A DNA stretch of 64,000 nucleotides from Agelaius tricolor (GCA_023055355.1 JALJCS010000004.1:22905744-22969743); one strand, 5' to 3'. Counted from the first letter of the stretch, positions 1 to 12,440 are shown. Numbers and translations are program-made. Notes: generated from the letters alone by a model not told the origin.

Positions 1-153
1 AATCAAGTCCAGACACTAGCTGTAATTTACAAAGATAATAAATGCTTTAAATTCAAAGAACGTACTATGTAAATTCACTCCCAAATTTTAATGAGCTGTA
101 TTTCTTGCAAGAAAAAACACTAACAAGCAGCCAAAAACCAACCAAAGTTAATT

Positions 154-169
154 TTTATTCCACTTTATT
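154..169 (-). terminator. Tandem polyadenylation signals (AATAAA x2), minus strand
   Basis: Two AATAAA hexamers lie 10 bases apart on the minus strand (169-164 and 159-154). They are followed within about 25 bases by a GT-rich stretch, the usual arrangement of a vertebrate cleavage and polyadenylation site. They would end the 3'UTR of the possible terminal exon at 555-617. AATAAA is common by chance in AT-rich DNA, so the support comes only from the combination of signal, downstream GT-rich element and upstream exon candidate. Confidence 0.3.
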
Positions 170-554
170 TTCATTTCACTTGGTAGTTTACAGAAACAGA
201 TAGTTCAATGCATACAGCTAGTCATAAGAAAACATTACTATAAAAGCCTCAAACAGAAAGTGATGATGAGAAAAAGGAAAGATTTCTCCCACATTTAGCT
301 GACACTGCAGCATACTGCTTAACAGTTTGAGAACTTAAAATGTCAGAACATATTTGCTAAGTGATAGAACCTACCTGAGGATGACAATTTGATGGTCTGT
401 TTTTTTTTAAAGTTCCCTCTGCCTGTAGTCAAAAGCAGACCATTTCTCTCTATGTACCCCAGAAAATGTTCACATTTAAAAAAAAGTATAAATAAGACCA
501 CGATTTTTATTTTCAAGTACTTCACAGACTATTACTGATTTTTCTTGTTCTAAC
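170..554 (-). other. 3'UTR-like stretch between a putative stop codon and poly(A) signals
   Basis: This is the noncoding interval between the stop codon of the candidate terminal exon (TAA at 557-555) and the paired AATAAA signals. At about 385 bases it is short for an avian 3'UTR but possible. A 60-codon minus-strand open frame within it has no recognisable features and I treat it as chance. Confidence 0.2.
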
Positions 555-617
555 TTAAACATAATCTTCATCATAACCATCACTACCATCATCACTAGGA
601 GAGATGAGAGGAAGAAA
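555..617 (-). CDS. Possible terminal coding exon, unknown protein with acidic C-terminus
   Basis: Read on the minus strand, an AG acceptor at 619-618 opens a 20-codon frame ending in TAA at 557-555. The predicted C-terminus is acidic, SDDGSDGYDEDYV, and its last residues (D-Y-V) would fit a class III PDZ ligand. A TTCTGAT branch-point-like sequence lies a little upstream. Phase 0 entry matches the phase 0 exit of the candidate exon at 2699-2791. A second acceptor, with a better pyrimidine tract, at 596-595 would give a different phase. The protein family is not recognised. A 20-codon frame is short enough to be chance, so confidence is low. Confidence 0.22.
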   Translation of the reverse strand, partial: FLPLISPSDDGSDGYDEDYV

Positions 618-2280
618 CTTTTTAAGTACAAAAATCCATCAGAACATGAACATCAGCATATTAATCATCGTAACTAACTGTATGAAGCAATTCCCATGTT
701 TCTCTCTCTCTAATGATATATTATTATGTAAATACAGGATGACACGATGACAAGAGCTTCTTCTGGAGTTTTGGAAATATTCCCCATATCCCAGGCATTT
801 ACATCATTTGAAACAGCTAAAAACAAAATTTATGTTCTCCATTCTGCAATTAGAACATCAGAAAAACTGTAAGGACACAGACTGTAGCTGTCCACTGCCA
901 TTAACAAGAGAAAAGTGTACTGTAGGCAGACCCTTTCATTAAAAGTTTCTCCATCTCTCTGTGCATGCAGAGGTTAGTGCTCTTCTGCAGCACTTATTGG
1001 CAATGAAATGGCAGTTTGGAATAAGGATTTGAAACACTCTTGTCTTACTAAAAGACAGCAGTTCAGGGGAAGGTTCTGGTCTTCTTCATCAGCTTCCTAA
1101 ATGCATTTGGGGTCAGCTTAGTGTCAGTTATGATTCATCTTGTGAAGCTTTATCAGTTTACACTTGGAACAACAAAACCGTGCACCTGATCAGTGACACA
1201 CTAAGCTTAGTGCCACCTTTCAGTCAGGTCTTTGTAAAAGAGGCGAACAAATTAAAAGTTTTGCCCTATCCTCTTCTTTTCTCACTTTGAAGTTCTTCCG
1301 GTCACTATAAGAAATTGTTTCTGCTCTTTGTTTGCACTGCAGTTCTGGGACATTTTTCAATGCCATTTGTGGGGCCTTAATCTTTTAACAGGAAATTTGC
1401 CTCTAATGACATTACTAAGGACATAGAGATTTTTCATCTTCTTAACTGTTCAATGAAAGTTGAGATATCTTTTTTCTTTAATTTTTGTCTTTATTTCTTT
1501 TGTGAAAGCACATATGTGAAGAAGTAATAAAGCAAAACAACTACACAAAAAGGTATACAGTCTGTGGGAGAGATGAAACAAAACTTACAGCTACATTAGA
1601 CAAAAACATAATCTGAAAAAAATCTCTAATAAAAGCCCTCTTGATAAAATGAGTTCATCACATCAGTGACTACCTTCAGGAAAATACTACTATGCCTGAA
1701 AATCAGGGTAATGTAATCATCTTTAATGTAATTACTTATTGCTTGTATATATCTCATTTCAGTCTCTCAGCCTCTTCTGATGTTTTCTCTTGTTTAAATT
1801 TCATCTCTGTTTAACCAAAACATTTGTCTTATGATTTGTTTTTCCTGTACCTATAAAATAGTTCACATCTGCTAAAAATTTTGGGTCTATTTTGGGAAAG
1901 TTTATAATTAATCAATTAATAATTGTATCAACTGCAAAAAATATCCACAATAAGGAAATTGCATATTTAAAAGAAAATTATTAGACGCGCTTGATATTTG
2001 CCTCACATAGGTGACATCACCATATTCCACAGGAAATGTAGAAAATAATGGAAAAAATATTTCTGTGTAAAAGGTACTAACAGCGAAGGTACCGTCATAA
2101 TTTTGAACAAACAATTCATTTTATAGGTAGACAAAATTATGTAGATACAGCAAGCTCTCAGAGCAATTAGGTTTAGTGTGCAAATCTATTTAGTTCATGA
2201 TATTCTGAAAAAACCCCATTTCTTTAAGTTATACTGATCAATCCTAACAGTATGTGTGCAATTCAGCTGGGAAACTTACC
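618..2280. other. Noncoding AT-rich DNA (possible intron)
   Basis: No coding frame, RNA gene or recognisable repeat is visible. If the flanking exon candidates are real, this is part of a minus-strand intron. Only short chance frames occur, for example minus 1908-2114. Confidence 0.4.
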
Positions 2281-2335
2281 GCTCCCCTTGTTTACAGTCG
2301 TCATGCATCTGTTGCACTTCAGCTCTAGTTCAGCC
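2281..2335 (-). CDS. Possible internal exon with a Cys-x-x-Cys motif
   Basis: On the minus strand this is bounded by an AG at 2337-2336 and a consensus GTAAGT donor beginning at 2280. Phase 0 reading gives 18 codons (AELELKCNRCMTTVNKGS) and one spare base. The CNRC motif resembles one knuckle of a zinc site and could pair with CTSC in the candidate exon at 2699-2791, about 30 residues upstream if they are spliced. The acceptor pyrimidine tract is weak. Its exit phase (1) does not fit either acceptor seen at 555-617, so another exon would be needed between, or this exon is alternative or not real. Family unknown. Confidence 0.2.
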
Positions 2336-2698
2336 TATTTAGTCTTTTCATTAAAATATTTTGTAAGTAAACTGGTTTTAAATCATGAGGGGAAAAAAGC
2401 ACTGAAGACACTGCTTCTGAGACATAAACAAATTGTAAATCAAAATCTGATAAGACAAATTTGAACTCCCAACCCTAGATGTGAAGCACTCCTTTAGGCT
2501 TAATGGGCTACCAACCCTATACAATGACTTTAAAATATAAAGGTATTGTTTTGCCCCACCAGAGGGAGCCCATAATATTTCATGAATGAAAAAGGAACAC
2601 AATGAAAAATGCATAGGAAAAAAAAGAAGTGTATAGGTGCAGTAAATAAATATATATGTGTGTGTATTTATACATTTACTATGTATTGCATGGCTTAC

Positions 2699-2791
2699 CT
2701 GAGATCCTAATGCTGAAGCCAGACCATCAGGAATGTGAGTTTGACAGGAAGTGCATTTCCATGAAACAACACCAGGGACAGATGTAAACAA
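2699..2791 (-). CDS. Possible internal exon with a Cys-x-x-Cys motif, next to a CR1 tail
   Basis: On the minus strand a CAG|GTAAGC donor (exon end 2699) closes a 31-codon frame that includes VSWKCTSCQTHIPDGLASAL. Upstream it is limited by a TAG, which could also be the acceptor AG. It reads in phase 0 and could join the candidate exon 2281-2335 or 555-617 in frame. Its 5' edge abuts the 3' tail of a CR1 insertion (2810-2915), so the upstream splice signal would sit in or beside CR1-derived sequence. The residue pattern looks protein-like but I recognise no family. The open frame also runs on past the donor to 2378, which is probably chance. Confidence 0.25.
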
Positions 2792-2809
2792 CTAATCTTT
2801 AGAATCTTT

Positions 2810-2915
2810 AGAATCACAGAATCATAGAATATTCTGAGTAGGAAGGGACACACAAGAGTCCAGCTCAACTGCTGGACCTGCACAGAACCACCCCAAGAAG
2901 CACACCATGTGCCTT
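2810..2915 (-). mobile_element. CR1 LINE 3' end fragment
   Basis: This is the reverse complement of a typical avian CR1 3' terminus. The ATTCT-type tail is at the low-coordinate end (CACAGAATCATAGAAT), followed by the conserved block containing GGAAGGGACACAC and a CTGGACCTGCACAG-type motif. About 105 bases remain, so the copy is heavily 5'-truncated. Its tail abuts the possible exon at 2699-2791. Confidence 0.85.
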
Positions 2916-4882
2916 TATCTTTAGAGGAGGACTAGAGAGCAGTGTTATGTTGAACAGAACAAAGACCAATTTGACTTCTATTTAATAGCAATGTAGACCA
3001 TGAATAAAATATTTTATGTATTAGAAGTCACTGAAAGAAAAGAGGAGCTCACTTTGACTTTGACCATTCCATAAAGGTTTTAAGGTCTCAGATAAATTCC
3101 AGATTAGTTTGTTTCCTGAAAAGGTGCTACATTAATCATGTATCTGTCACTCACTTTTTCTTTCACATGAAACACAGACTGTCAGTCTACTACAATAAAG
3201 CAGGAAAAACTAAAACTGAGACTTGTATGTGCATGGGCAGTATTGAGTGGAGATGTGTCTTCTTTGCAGGCAAGGTGAAGTAAGAGTTTCAGTTATTTCT
3301 TACCACTCTTGTAATGTGGCATTCAAAGGTGTGAGTCAGGGGCACAGTGAAGAAATGCTGATTGTGACACAGTAATAAATACTGACTGAGAAATCTTACT
3401 CTCCTCAGTTGCTCCTAGTAATGTCACTGTCAAAACCTATCCTTCCTCCCAAAATATTTTCTTGTTGTTCTGTGTCTCAATAGTTTCCTGACCAATATTT
3501 TCATGCAGAGAAGGTCAAGTAGAATTTACTCATATAAACTGGGACTAGTTTTGGATTTCTGCTTTGCAAAAAGCAGAAAACTTTGCAATTAGTGTGACTT
3601 AACTATTTCCAAGTACAACAGTAGGGGTTATTTTTATTATTATGTAATAAGAAAGTGACATAAAATGTTCTAGGCCCTTAGTGATTTCTCAAACAGAAAT
3701 TCCAAAAGTTTAAAATGCCCAGCAATTTTTTTATGAGCAGACCATCAGACTTTGTAAAACTGACACTACTGAATTTTCTTAAAAAGATTGATTAAGCATT
3801 GTATTAAGTTAAAATTCTAATCACTGTGAAACACAGCTTTTCCAATTATTTGGTATTACTATCAAATAAACACTCAGAAGATGTATTCTACAACATTTCA
3901 TCACAAAATTTAAATAATACTTCTTATATAAAAATTATTCTCTTTAGCACAAATGTCTGATTTGTTATGCTAGGAAATTTCAGGCTTCTCATAATGCCAG
4001 CACCACTTCTAGACAGCATTAGATATTGTGCACCATTAGCTAGCCATCAGGCCTAGTATTAAACAGGCCTGATGAAGAAGGTGTGTCTCTCAACTTATAA
4101 AACCTTCAAATCTGAACCCACTTATAAAGTCTCTCTGTAGTTGTACTCAACTCCAACCTGTTTTGTCATTAAATCACTCATTTAATTTAGTAAAGCTTTG
4201 TTTAGAAAGCATTGTGTCTCCCCTTCTTGGGCCTTAAATAATTGCCCATAGTTACTGTTACTTAAAACACATTTCTAGCCCTTTGTATATTAAAAGGATG
4301 TCAACATCTGTTGTTCCCAAAAAAGATTAATGTTTTAAAAGGCATAAATAATGACAAATGTTTAGAGATCAGAAAATAACCAGATATGTCTTTGGTCTCT
4401 GTCAGACTTAGGCACCAAAATTAAGAATGGAGACTTGACGTTGAGGATAGATGGCAAAAACTGTCTTAGGTGCTGTAGTGCTGAGCGTCACAAAATTTCC
4501 CATGAAGTGGATGGCTCCCAGGCTGGATCTAATCAAATTGGCTCACACCTAGACATTCCAGTTTGGTAGTTTAAAATAGGATTGATAATAGCCAGCACAC
4601 TGACCTTACCATGGGGATCTTTGCTTATCATGGCAATAGGACATGCCTGGAGAGTGCTCACACAGAGACCTGATAGGAGTCATGCAGAGAAGTAACTATT
4701 TCTCAGTAATGATTTGATTTAGGTTGTTCAGTCTGTCAACAGAGAAGCAGCTCTGGATATCTAGTAAATGTATTTTTCTACACATTTTTCTAGGTATCTG
4801 GGTTATTTTTACAGAGGAAGGAAGTTTTTGAAATACAATCTGTGCATCTGAAAGAGCACATGCAGGACCATAATTTGCCCAT

Positions 4883-4934
4883 AAGCATCAAGTTCTGTTG
4901 AAGCACAAGCATCAAGTTCTGTTGAAGCACAAGC
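4883..4934. repeat. Perfect 24-bp tandem duplication
   Basis: A 24-base unit (AAGCATCAAGTTCTGTTGAA plus GCAC) is present twice back to back, followed by four bases of a third copy. The copies are identical, which suggests a recent duplication or a length-variable locus. Confidence 0.95.
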
Positions 4935-7682
4935 TTAAATATTTACATTTTTGTTGGGTTTTTTCTTCCTTTGAGGCAGGAGGGAGTTTGACATACTGAC
5001 TAAAGAAAGACTAATCGGGGTTTTAGCAACTTGCTTAACAATGCAAGTTCTTGCCTCACAAGAACTCCTGGGAAGTTTTATCTGTATAAAAAAATCCATT
5101 TTATAATACAGGTTTTTTTTCCCTGAGAAAGTCTTATATTCTACTTATTCTCCTTTTCTGAAATTGAATTAATTCTTTGTGCATATGTTTAGAATCATTA
5201 TCCCAAAGAGATTGCCTCCCTTTTTAGGGCCTCATTATGATCAATTCTTGAAACCTCTGCAAGGGAAGTGAACACCAATATTTATGCCCTGGAAATATTC
5301 TTTGAAATTCTTGCCTCCACAACAGCTACCAGTAAAAGCCTAGTCCACAACAGGAGCAGACTGCTTTTCTAAAGGCCTTGGTTAGGGAGCAGGACACAGA
5401 TTCCCTGCTCTTGAGTAAGACCCTTCATCTGGAGAGAGGTCTGAAAAGATCAAGGTAGCATGTAAGTATGAACCATTTTATAAACTCTAGTATTGCAGTC
5501 CATTTCTGGCAGTATTGTGCAAGTGGAATAATGATCTTGGCAAATGTGTTTTCATCTGAAGAGTCTTTTTTCTTGACAATGTCATTCGTTGTCAAAGCAA
5601 GGGAAACTGCACAATAATTCTTTTGTTTAATTGGGGTTTTTCGCATGCAAAGAGAAAAACATCACAATTGCTGTATTGCTAGAATAAGATGCTAAGGTGT
5701 GACCCTGTGGATATTTCACAGGTCTTCTCATAAAGCTTCACAGTTTCATCTTTGCTCAGGTGCTGAGCAATCCACACAGTTCTTTGTGGATTTAGAAATT
5801 GTAAATGTTTTATATGTTGCAGAGAGATATGCTTGCTGTAGGTACTGGAGCACAACACTACAAAGTAGTAGCTTTGCAAAAACTCCAGGCAGCCTCATAA
5901 GCAGTAGAACCATCCCTTTGGATCACCTCAGCTGAAACTACAATTTGGGAACAAAAGGCAAAACGCATCTTGAAGCCTGTTACATTATTCTATCCCTGAG
6001 CAGTGAGTTTTTTCTAGTCTTGAGGACCTCCTTTTTTTTTTTAGCAGCAGGAATAGACAATACAAGCACTCCTTAAGCCCTTGCAAAAGTGGCAGTGGGG
6101 GTCTGGTTTATATATTACATTTGCAATTCCAGAAAATGACTGGCAAGTTTTTCTATAAAAGCTGTTAAAAAGCTTTTGGAACACATAAGGGATGCTACTC
6201 CAAAGAATATTTGACTTCTTAAATGCTATTAAAAAAGAGTAATAAAGATTCAACTTTCAGTATAGAAGAGGACTATCACGAAAGTCCATCACAGAGATTT
6301 TTCCTAGTACCTGTGTTCATAAATGATTAGGAAATAGCAATTTGAAAAATGAATTGATCATGATGTACAGCAGTTGATGGGAGGAAATGTAAAATTACAA
6401 AGGCTTGAATAAGAATTTCATAATATAAAGTGATAGAGAAAACCAGGATAAATTAAGTGGTGCTAAATAAAAAATAAAGAACAAAGAGAAAATGTGTGGT
6501 CTAAATTTAAAATTACTGGAAACAAAATGGTTTTCAGAACCAACATGGACAGTTCTCTCATAAATAAAAAATAAAACCAGAATGCAAACATCTGTTAGCC
6601 AAAAAATAGCAAACAAACAAATATATATAAAAGCTTGTAACAACAGTTTAAATTGTGATACCCCATTCTAAAAATATGAAACAGAAATCTAATACACAGG
6701 AAGGACAAGAGGGGTGGTCAGGAGTATTGAACGGTTTCTGTAAAAAGAGTAAGAAAAGACATTTTTCACACTCAGGAAAAGATGGCCAAGAATTTGAAAG
6801 CTATCTATGAAATCATTAATGTCTTGAACAAAAGGGATAGGTATGGCTGTTCACTATTTCAGATAGAAACAACCTAGAAGGAGCCAAATAAAATTAGCAA
6901 CCAGTGAATTCAAAATAAAAAGAACTATTTTTTAAAAGAAAATATAATTAATTTTTTTCCTACATTGAAACAATCATATTAATAGAAGATGAGTATGGGA
7001 AAAAACATTTATGAGAAACAGCCCTTAAAACAAGATCACTGAAGAAGAAGGAATAAGAGGCATTGAAGGTGTGGGGGCAGAGATTCCAGTGTAGCCTGTG
7101 AGAAAGACAGTGGTGGAGAAGATACCTCCTTGCAGCCCATTAAGGATTTAATGCCAGAGCAGGGAATAAAGTGAGGAGGAAGGCGTGGCAGACATGAACT
7201 CTTATGAACTGACTGCAACACTCCATTACCTATCCCATATTTTACTGCTAGGGCTCTGGAGTCAAATAAGGAATAAACTGAGTGAATTTGAGACTGGAAA
7301 TAAAGGTGAGAAAGGTGTTTCAGGTTTTGCCCTTGTTTCACAGTATCATTATCTATTTAAATTTGTAATAAATTAAATTACTTTTCCCCAAGTTGAGGCT
7401 GTTTTATGCATGACAATAATCTGCCTGTCTTCATCCTACTTGGGCTTATTTTCTTCTCCTCCTCTGCCTGGTTGAGGAGGGATAGAGAGTGAGAGAGTGG
7501 GTGTATTGGCAGCCTGTGGCTGGCCAAAGTCAAACAACCAAGAGGATCTGTCAAGGTCTACTAAAAAACATAGACTACATGTACTGTTCAGCTGAAAAAA
7601 TGTCCACAGATTGCAGATTTCCAGCAAATGGAAAGGCTGGAAGAATGAATCTTCTAAAGATTCAGAGTAATCTGTGTTTCTC

Positions 7683-7748
7683 TGTGTTTACCTCCTACCT
7701 TAAGCAGTAAGTTTTTGTGTTTACCTCCTACCTTAAGCAGTAAGTTTT
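7683..7748. repeat. Perfect 33-bp tandem duplication
   Basis: Two identical 33-base units, beginning TGTGTTTACCTCCTACCTTA, lie at 7683-7715 and 7716-7748. They contain no gene. Their identity suggests a recent event. Confidence 0.95.
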
Positions 7749-10060
7749 TGCCCTATCAACAAGGAATGGAAAAATGGGCTAACTGAACCTCAGGTGTGAC
7801 TCAGTGAGAAAATTATTAGGCAAAGACCTTGTGCCTCAGCCTCACATCAGAAATGCAAATTTTACCATGCTATTTTGTGAAATGGAAACAGTCATGTATC
7901 TCTGTCAGAGTTGCTGGAGTTTGAGGGAGGTTCAAAAACATAAGCAAATAGTACAATAGATGACTGCAGGCAATATGTTTGTAAGTGACTGTCCGTGATG
8001 GACACTGAGTGATAGAAGGTGAAAGTCACACAAAAAACTGATGAAGGACTATATTATGTCCTCCCATGAGTCTTTCTGAAGGAAGAAATACCCTGACACA
8101 GGCCTGGATTTTTAAAGTATTTCCCCTCACATACCCATTTTTCTGCATACCATTAACTGACAAGGCAGCACAATATTGCCACAGACAGCTTGTCCACAGA
8201 CGTAATACAGATCTGAGATTCCAGTGAGGGTAGCCAGGGGACTGGCAAGCAAATCATCAAGGTGGAGTACATAGAAATTCTCACCCCACTCTTAGTAAAA
8301 TGTGTAAGATTTAACTCACCCGACATTCACATGTAGTTCTTCCATAACTCAACTTCAAGCACTTTCAAAGAAAGGAGAAAATAAATTAGTAAGGAAACAG
8401 ATTTCAATGTCAAGCATTAAAGGGATAATTATAAACAATAGAAACTACTTTTTTAATTATGAAAAATACCATGACAGGATGCTTTTACATTATATATAAT
8501 GGAAAACAAGATGAATCACATAATCATACTCCTTTTGACACATAACAATCTTCATCAGTGATCTTCATCCTGCCCCCATGTCAAGTCTGTATAAAGGGGG
8601 CAGGCTCCCTGAAATATGTGAACATGCATCTAATCTGGTACATTGAAAATGGTTATGCACTCACAGAAATTGCATCTTGCGAAACCACTCAACTTACTGT
8701 AGAACAACTACTTGTTAAGATATAAAATATTCATTGAATATCTCTTAATTTTAAAAAAAAAAGAGCATACAAGATTGGAGACATCACAGATAGAATATTT
8801 ATAATATAACCTAAAATCTCCTCAGAATTTGACAAATGTAAGATGAGGGAACTGATGTTCAGCAAAAAAATATAACCACTGGGGGCCAAAGCCAAAATAT
8901 TAACTTTAGTTTAGGGACGTTTTTTTGTTGTTGTTAGTTTGATCTTGAAAAACTGAATTTAAAGAAATATTTTCCTAAAAAGGTCATATATCTGTCAGTG
9001 GTTTTTTTTTTAAGTGTGAAATTCTATTCAACATTTTTATCCTCTCTTTTCTGTAAATCTATTTTACAAATATTGTCTTCACCCTCCCTCTTCATTCTTC
9101 CCCCGCCTGCTCTAACTATGGTGGAATTTCAAACACAGCAATCAAACTCCCAGATGAGTCAGACTTGCTTATTGTATTTTACTCACATATGTAAAAGAAA
9201 TTATGTCATCTCTGTTCTTATTAATTATTAATGTTAAGAGGTCCTGTTTAAAATTCTGCTCTTTACTATTTTTCTCTGCCTGTCAGAGAAGGCTTTGTTT
9301 TTTCTTTTTGTTTTTCTCCCACTAAACATTTTAAACACCAAGACATAATGATTTCTCACCCTGTAGCTGTTTAGAGAAATCACTCTTTGTACTTTACCAC
9401 TTATGTTTCCCTTTGTGATAAGAAAAAATAAAGCTATTTTCTGACCACAAGCAATTCTCAGAATTACCACTTGGTAATTCTAGGGTGAAACCACGCTATC
9501 TAATGTTGCAAACAAGTTATCTGTATGCCTTTTTGTCAATTTTACTGTTATAATTTTATGTATTAAATCAACATAAATTTTACAGCATCTAAATAACTTC
9601 AGCAATAAATCCTTATTTATTTTGAAGATAGTCTTACAAAGAGATTTAAGCATTGCAACAGGGATTTAGTTCTGTGTACTTCTATTAATACAAAAATCAC
9701 AAAATTTACACGTATATATAATTTTCTTAAATGAGGGAGATATACACAAACTTATGAAAAATTGTATGAATATTCAGGGGGTAGAATCAAGAACATGAAA
9801 TCTAAAAGACTTGATTTTAATGGATATAGAGTGTGCAGAAATCTGTTTCTCTTTCAAAACCGTACAGGTCTGAAAGCTTCAGAGAAAGGAGAATAGTTCA
9901 TTTTGGCAGACACAGAATAATTCATTCTAATACTATATCTATCAAATCTTTTCAGCTAGATGGTTTTCTTGTACCCTCCATAATGAAGTTCTAGTACCTC
10001 CCAAAATGTTTGGCTGCAGTGAAAGAATTTTGAGCATTTATATTGGTCTATAACTTGTTG

Positions 10061-10228
10061 CACAGGGATGCGGTTGCTCTATCCCTGAATGGAAGCGTTC
10101 AAGGCCACACTGGATGGGGGAATGAGCAACGTGGTTAAGTGGGTGGAATTCCTGCCCATAGTGGAGGGGTTGGAACTAGGGGATCTTTTAGGTCCTTTCC
10201 AACCTAATCCATTTTATGATTCTGTGAG
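10061..10228 (+). mobile_element. CR1 LINE 3' end fragment
   Basis: This carries the CR1 3' terminal block in plus orientation: TGGAAGCGTTCAAGGCC, then GGTTGGAACTAGGGGATCTT, then TTTTATGATTCTGTGA at the end. Only the last coding remnant of ORF2 and the 3'UTR remain. It differs clearly from the consensus I remember, so it is not a recent insertion. Confidence 0.88.
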
Positions 10229-11992
10229 GTCTCAAGCTATTCCAAGAATTACACAAAATTATTGACTGGAAGGATATTGCGTGGGATACTGCATTCACAA
10301 ATACGCATTGATGTTTCTAACTGGCATGTTTTGCTCTCTTTGAATGATCTCTTGTTCTTGAGTTTGCAATAGGGAAAAAGAATGTTCTTTGCTATTTCTT
10401 CCCTAACATTTACTATTTTTTTCAATTTTTATCCTGTTTCTTCTTCTTCATTTCCTTTCTAAGATTAAAAACTCCTTTTTCAGTCTCTCTAAAGTGTTTT
10501 TTGACTCCCTTAACAGACTTCTCTTCATAATAATTTCCTTCATCTTTCACTGAACAATTCCAACTTCTTTAATATCCTTTTTGAGATAGGGAGACTTATA
10601 TTGCTAGAAAATTGAAAATTTTAGTTGAGGGCCCTACTGCTATTTTCTTTAGAGTGATAACATACCATCTGTATCATTCCCTTTATGGGATTTAGAAGTT
10701 TTTAAAGACAAAAGCTAAGTAACAAGAGAAGTTTTTCCTTCCTAACAGCTGGGTTTACTTACAGCCATCAGATAGCTTTAAAGTTTCTCAAAGACCCTTG
10801 AAACAGGAAGTCTCAAGTAAGCAAGTAAGTAATTCCTATGACTTGATACAGTGCTATTTCATTAATCATATTCTGTTTTGTCTATATATGTACTTAAAAC
10901 ATTATATAGGACCTCAATATGGAATCCCACTGGGCTCTGTTACCAACACTTACAGCCAGTTTAACATCACCCTTTGCTTGCTTTCTTTTGTCTGCGATTT
11001 ATCCATGACATTATCTATTTTTTCTCATTTGTAGATAATTAGCTTCTATAACAGCCCACAAAGATGGCCTCTCTCAAATATTTTCACAAATCTCACTAAA
11101 TAATACCTGGTCATTCATTAAATTCCTACACTTGCTCAAAGAATTGTATTAAGACACATGCATAAATAGTAATTTGCATGAAAATCCCCTATCAGAGGAT
11201 ACTTTTCAAATTTTCAAAATATTTTCACTATTAAGTTTGTCATACAGGAACAAAAAAAATGAGATTGAGGGTAGGAGAGCATCACAAAATGGGGCTTCTC
11301 AACAAACAGCACAGATTTTAAGTCCTTGACTGTGTCCAGTAGCTGACAGAAAGGGCTTCTGAGAAGCTTTAACTCATAAAGCAGTTAAAAATCCCACCCT
11401 ACCAATAGCTCTTACTCCATGCCAGTAGGCTTTCACAGCACTAAATCCTCTTCCAAATGTAAACACCTGAAGTCCTAGTTTTCTAGGATTAAGAAAGGTC
11501 AAATCTTTCTAAAAAAAGCTGGAGAAAGAAAAAAAATCCCTTCTACTCTGTTGCTTGTTATTGACTAATTCATAAAATTATGGCAAGTGGTGAAGTCTGG
11601 GGAAACCCTCTGATGGCACATGTGAGAGAGCCTAGCTTGAATGAGCAAGAGGAGGACCTACCTAGCAGACCCTAGTCAAATATCTCAGGTGATTCAGCGA
11701 GCTTCTTCTGGTACACTCAGACATGGAGTGCCAACAGCCTTGAACAGCAGCTAAACTACAATTCAAATTAACAGGTTCTGTGCTCTTTGATGTCCACTCT
11801 GGAGGAAGCAGCTTAAAAACAGCAGGAAATTTCCTGCTGACCACAGAACAAAATTGAGGCCATCATGTTATCTTACTGTTAGTATCCCCTCAGTACATTA
11901 AATACTTTAATACTTTGTCTTTCATGAATGGAAGAATGTGACCATTTCCCTTTGACTAGTTTCAAAAAATTCACATGGCTTAGTAAATAAGC
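10229..11992. other. Noncoding AT-rich DNA
   Basis: No gene, RNA gene or repeat is recognised. The frames at plus 10798-11034 and minus 11662-11844 have no features beyond being open. Confidence 0.5.
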
Positions 11993-12118
11993 CTCTTTTT
12001 TTTCTTTTTTTTCTTTTTTTGTTTTTTCTTTTTTTCTTTTTTTCTTTTTTCTTTTTTTCTTTTTCTCTTTTTTTCTTTTTTTCTTTTTTCTTTTTTTCTT
12101 TTCTTTTTTTTTTTTTTT
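11993..12118. repeat. Long homopyrimidine (T/C) tract
   Basis: About 125 bases of almost pure T with C roughly every 6-8 bases; a single G interrupts it near 12021. It ends in a run of T followed by AACAG, which mimics a very strong splice acceptor, but no open exon follows. Homopurine/homopyrimidine mirror tracts of this kind can form triplex (H-DNA) structures. It is probably an expanded simple repeat. Confidence 0.95.
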
Positions 12119-12229
12119 AACAGATCTTTCAGCTTTTCTTGATTATTTATAAATGGTGTAATTCTGGAGCTGGGGGAGGGATACGACCAAAAGAAGTCCA
12201 GAGAGGACTCCAGTAAGTTGTTCTATTTT

Positions 12230-12440
12230 GTGAATCAAAGAATCATGGAATCATTAGGGGTATAAATGACCTCCAAGGTCGCCCAATAAAACCAACAACC
12301 TAGCACAACCACCATGTTTACCATTTAACCAAGTGCCATATCCAAGACTTTTTTAACATGTCCAGGGATGGTGACTCCCCCATCTCTGTCAGTAGTGGGT
12401 TCCAGAGTTTGATAAACCTTTCTGTGACACATCCAGGAGA
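12230..12440 (-). mobile_element. CR1 LINE 3' end fragment (Y-type)
   Basis: Reverse-complement CR1: it starts with GAATCATGGAATCATT, continues through ACCTCCAAGGTCG and a CCAGGGATGGTGACTCC motif, and fades near TGACACATCC. It resembles the same 3' subfamily as the copy ending at 31108. It is 5'-truncated and diverged. Confidence 0.85.

Larger units (their letters stand above)
2916..10060. other. Noncoding AT-rich DNA
   Basis: No convincing gene, RNA gene or mobile element is seen apart from two short tandem duplications (4883-4934 and 7683-7748, listed separately). Open frames of 60-101 codons (for example minus 7036-7341) show no domain, no splice context and no homology I can recognise. 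Confidence 0.5.

Noticed and set aside
2378..2791. 137-codon minus frame taken as one protein
   Set aside because: Only the first 31 codons look coding-like; a good splice donor follows them, and the rest reads through intron-like AT-rich sequence.
12119..12230. Possible exon after the very strong acceptor-like pyrimidine tract
   Set aside because: No open frame with a donor follows; the tract is better explained as a simple repeat.
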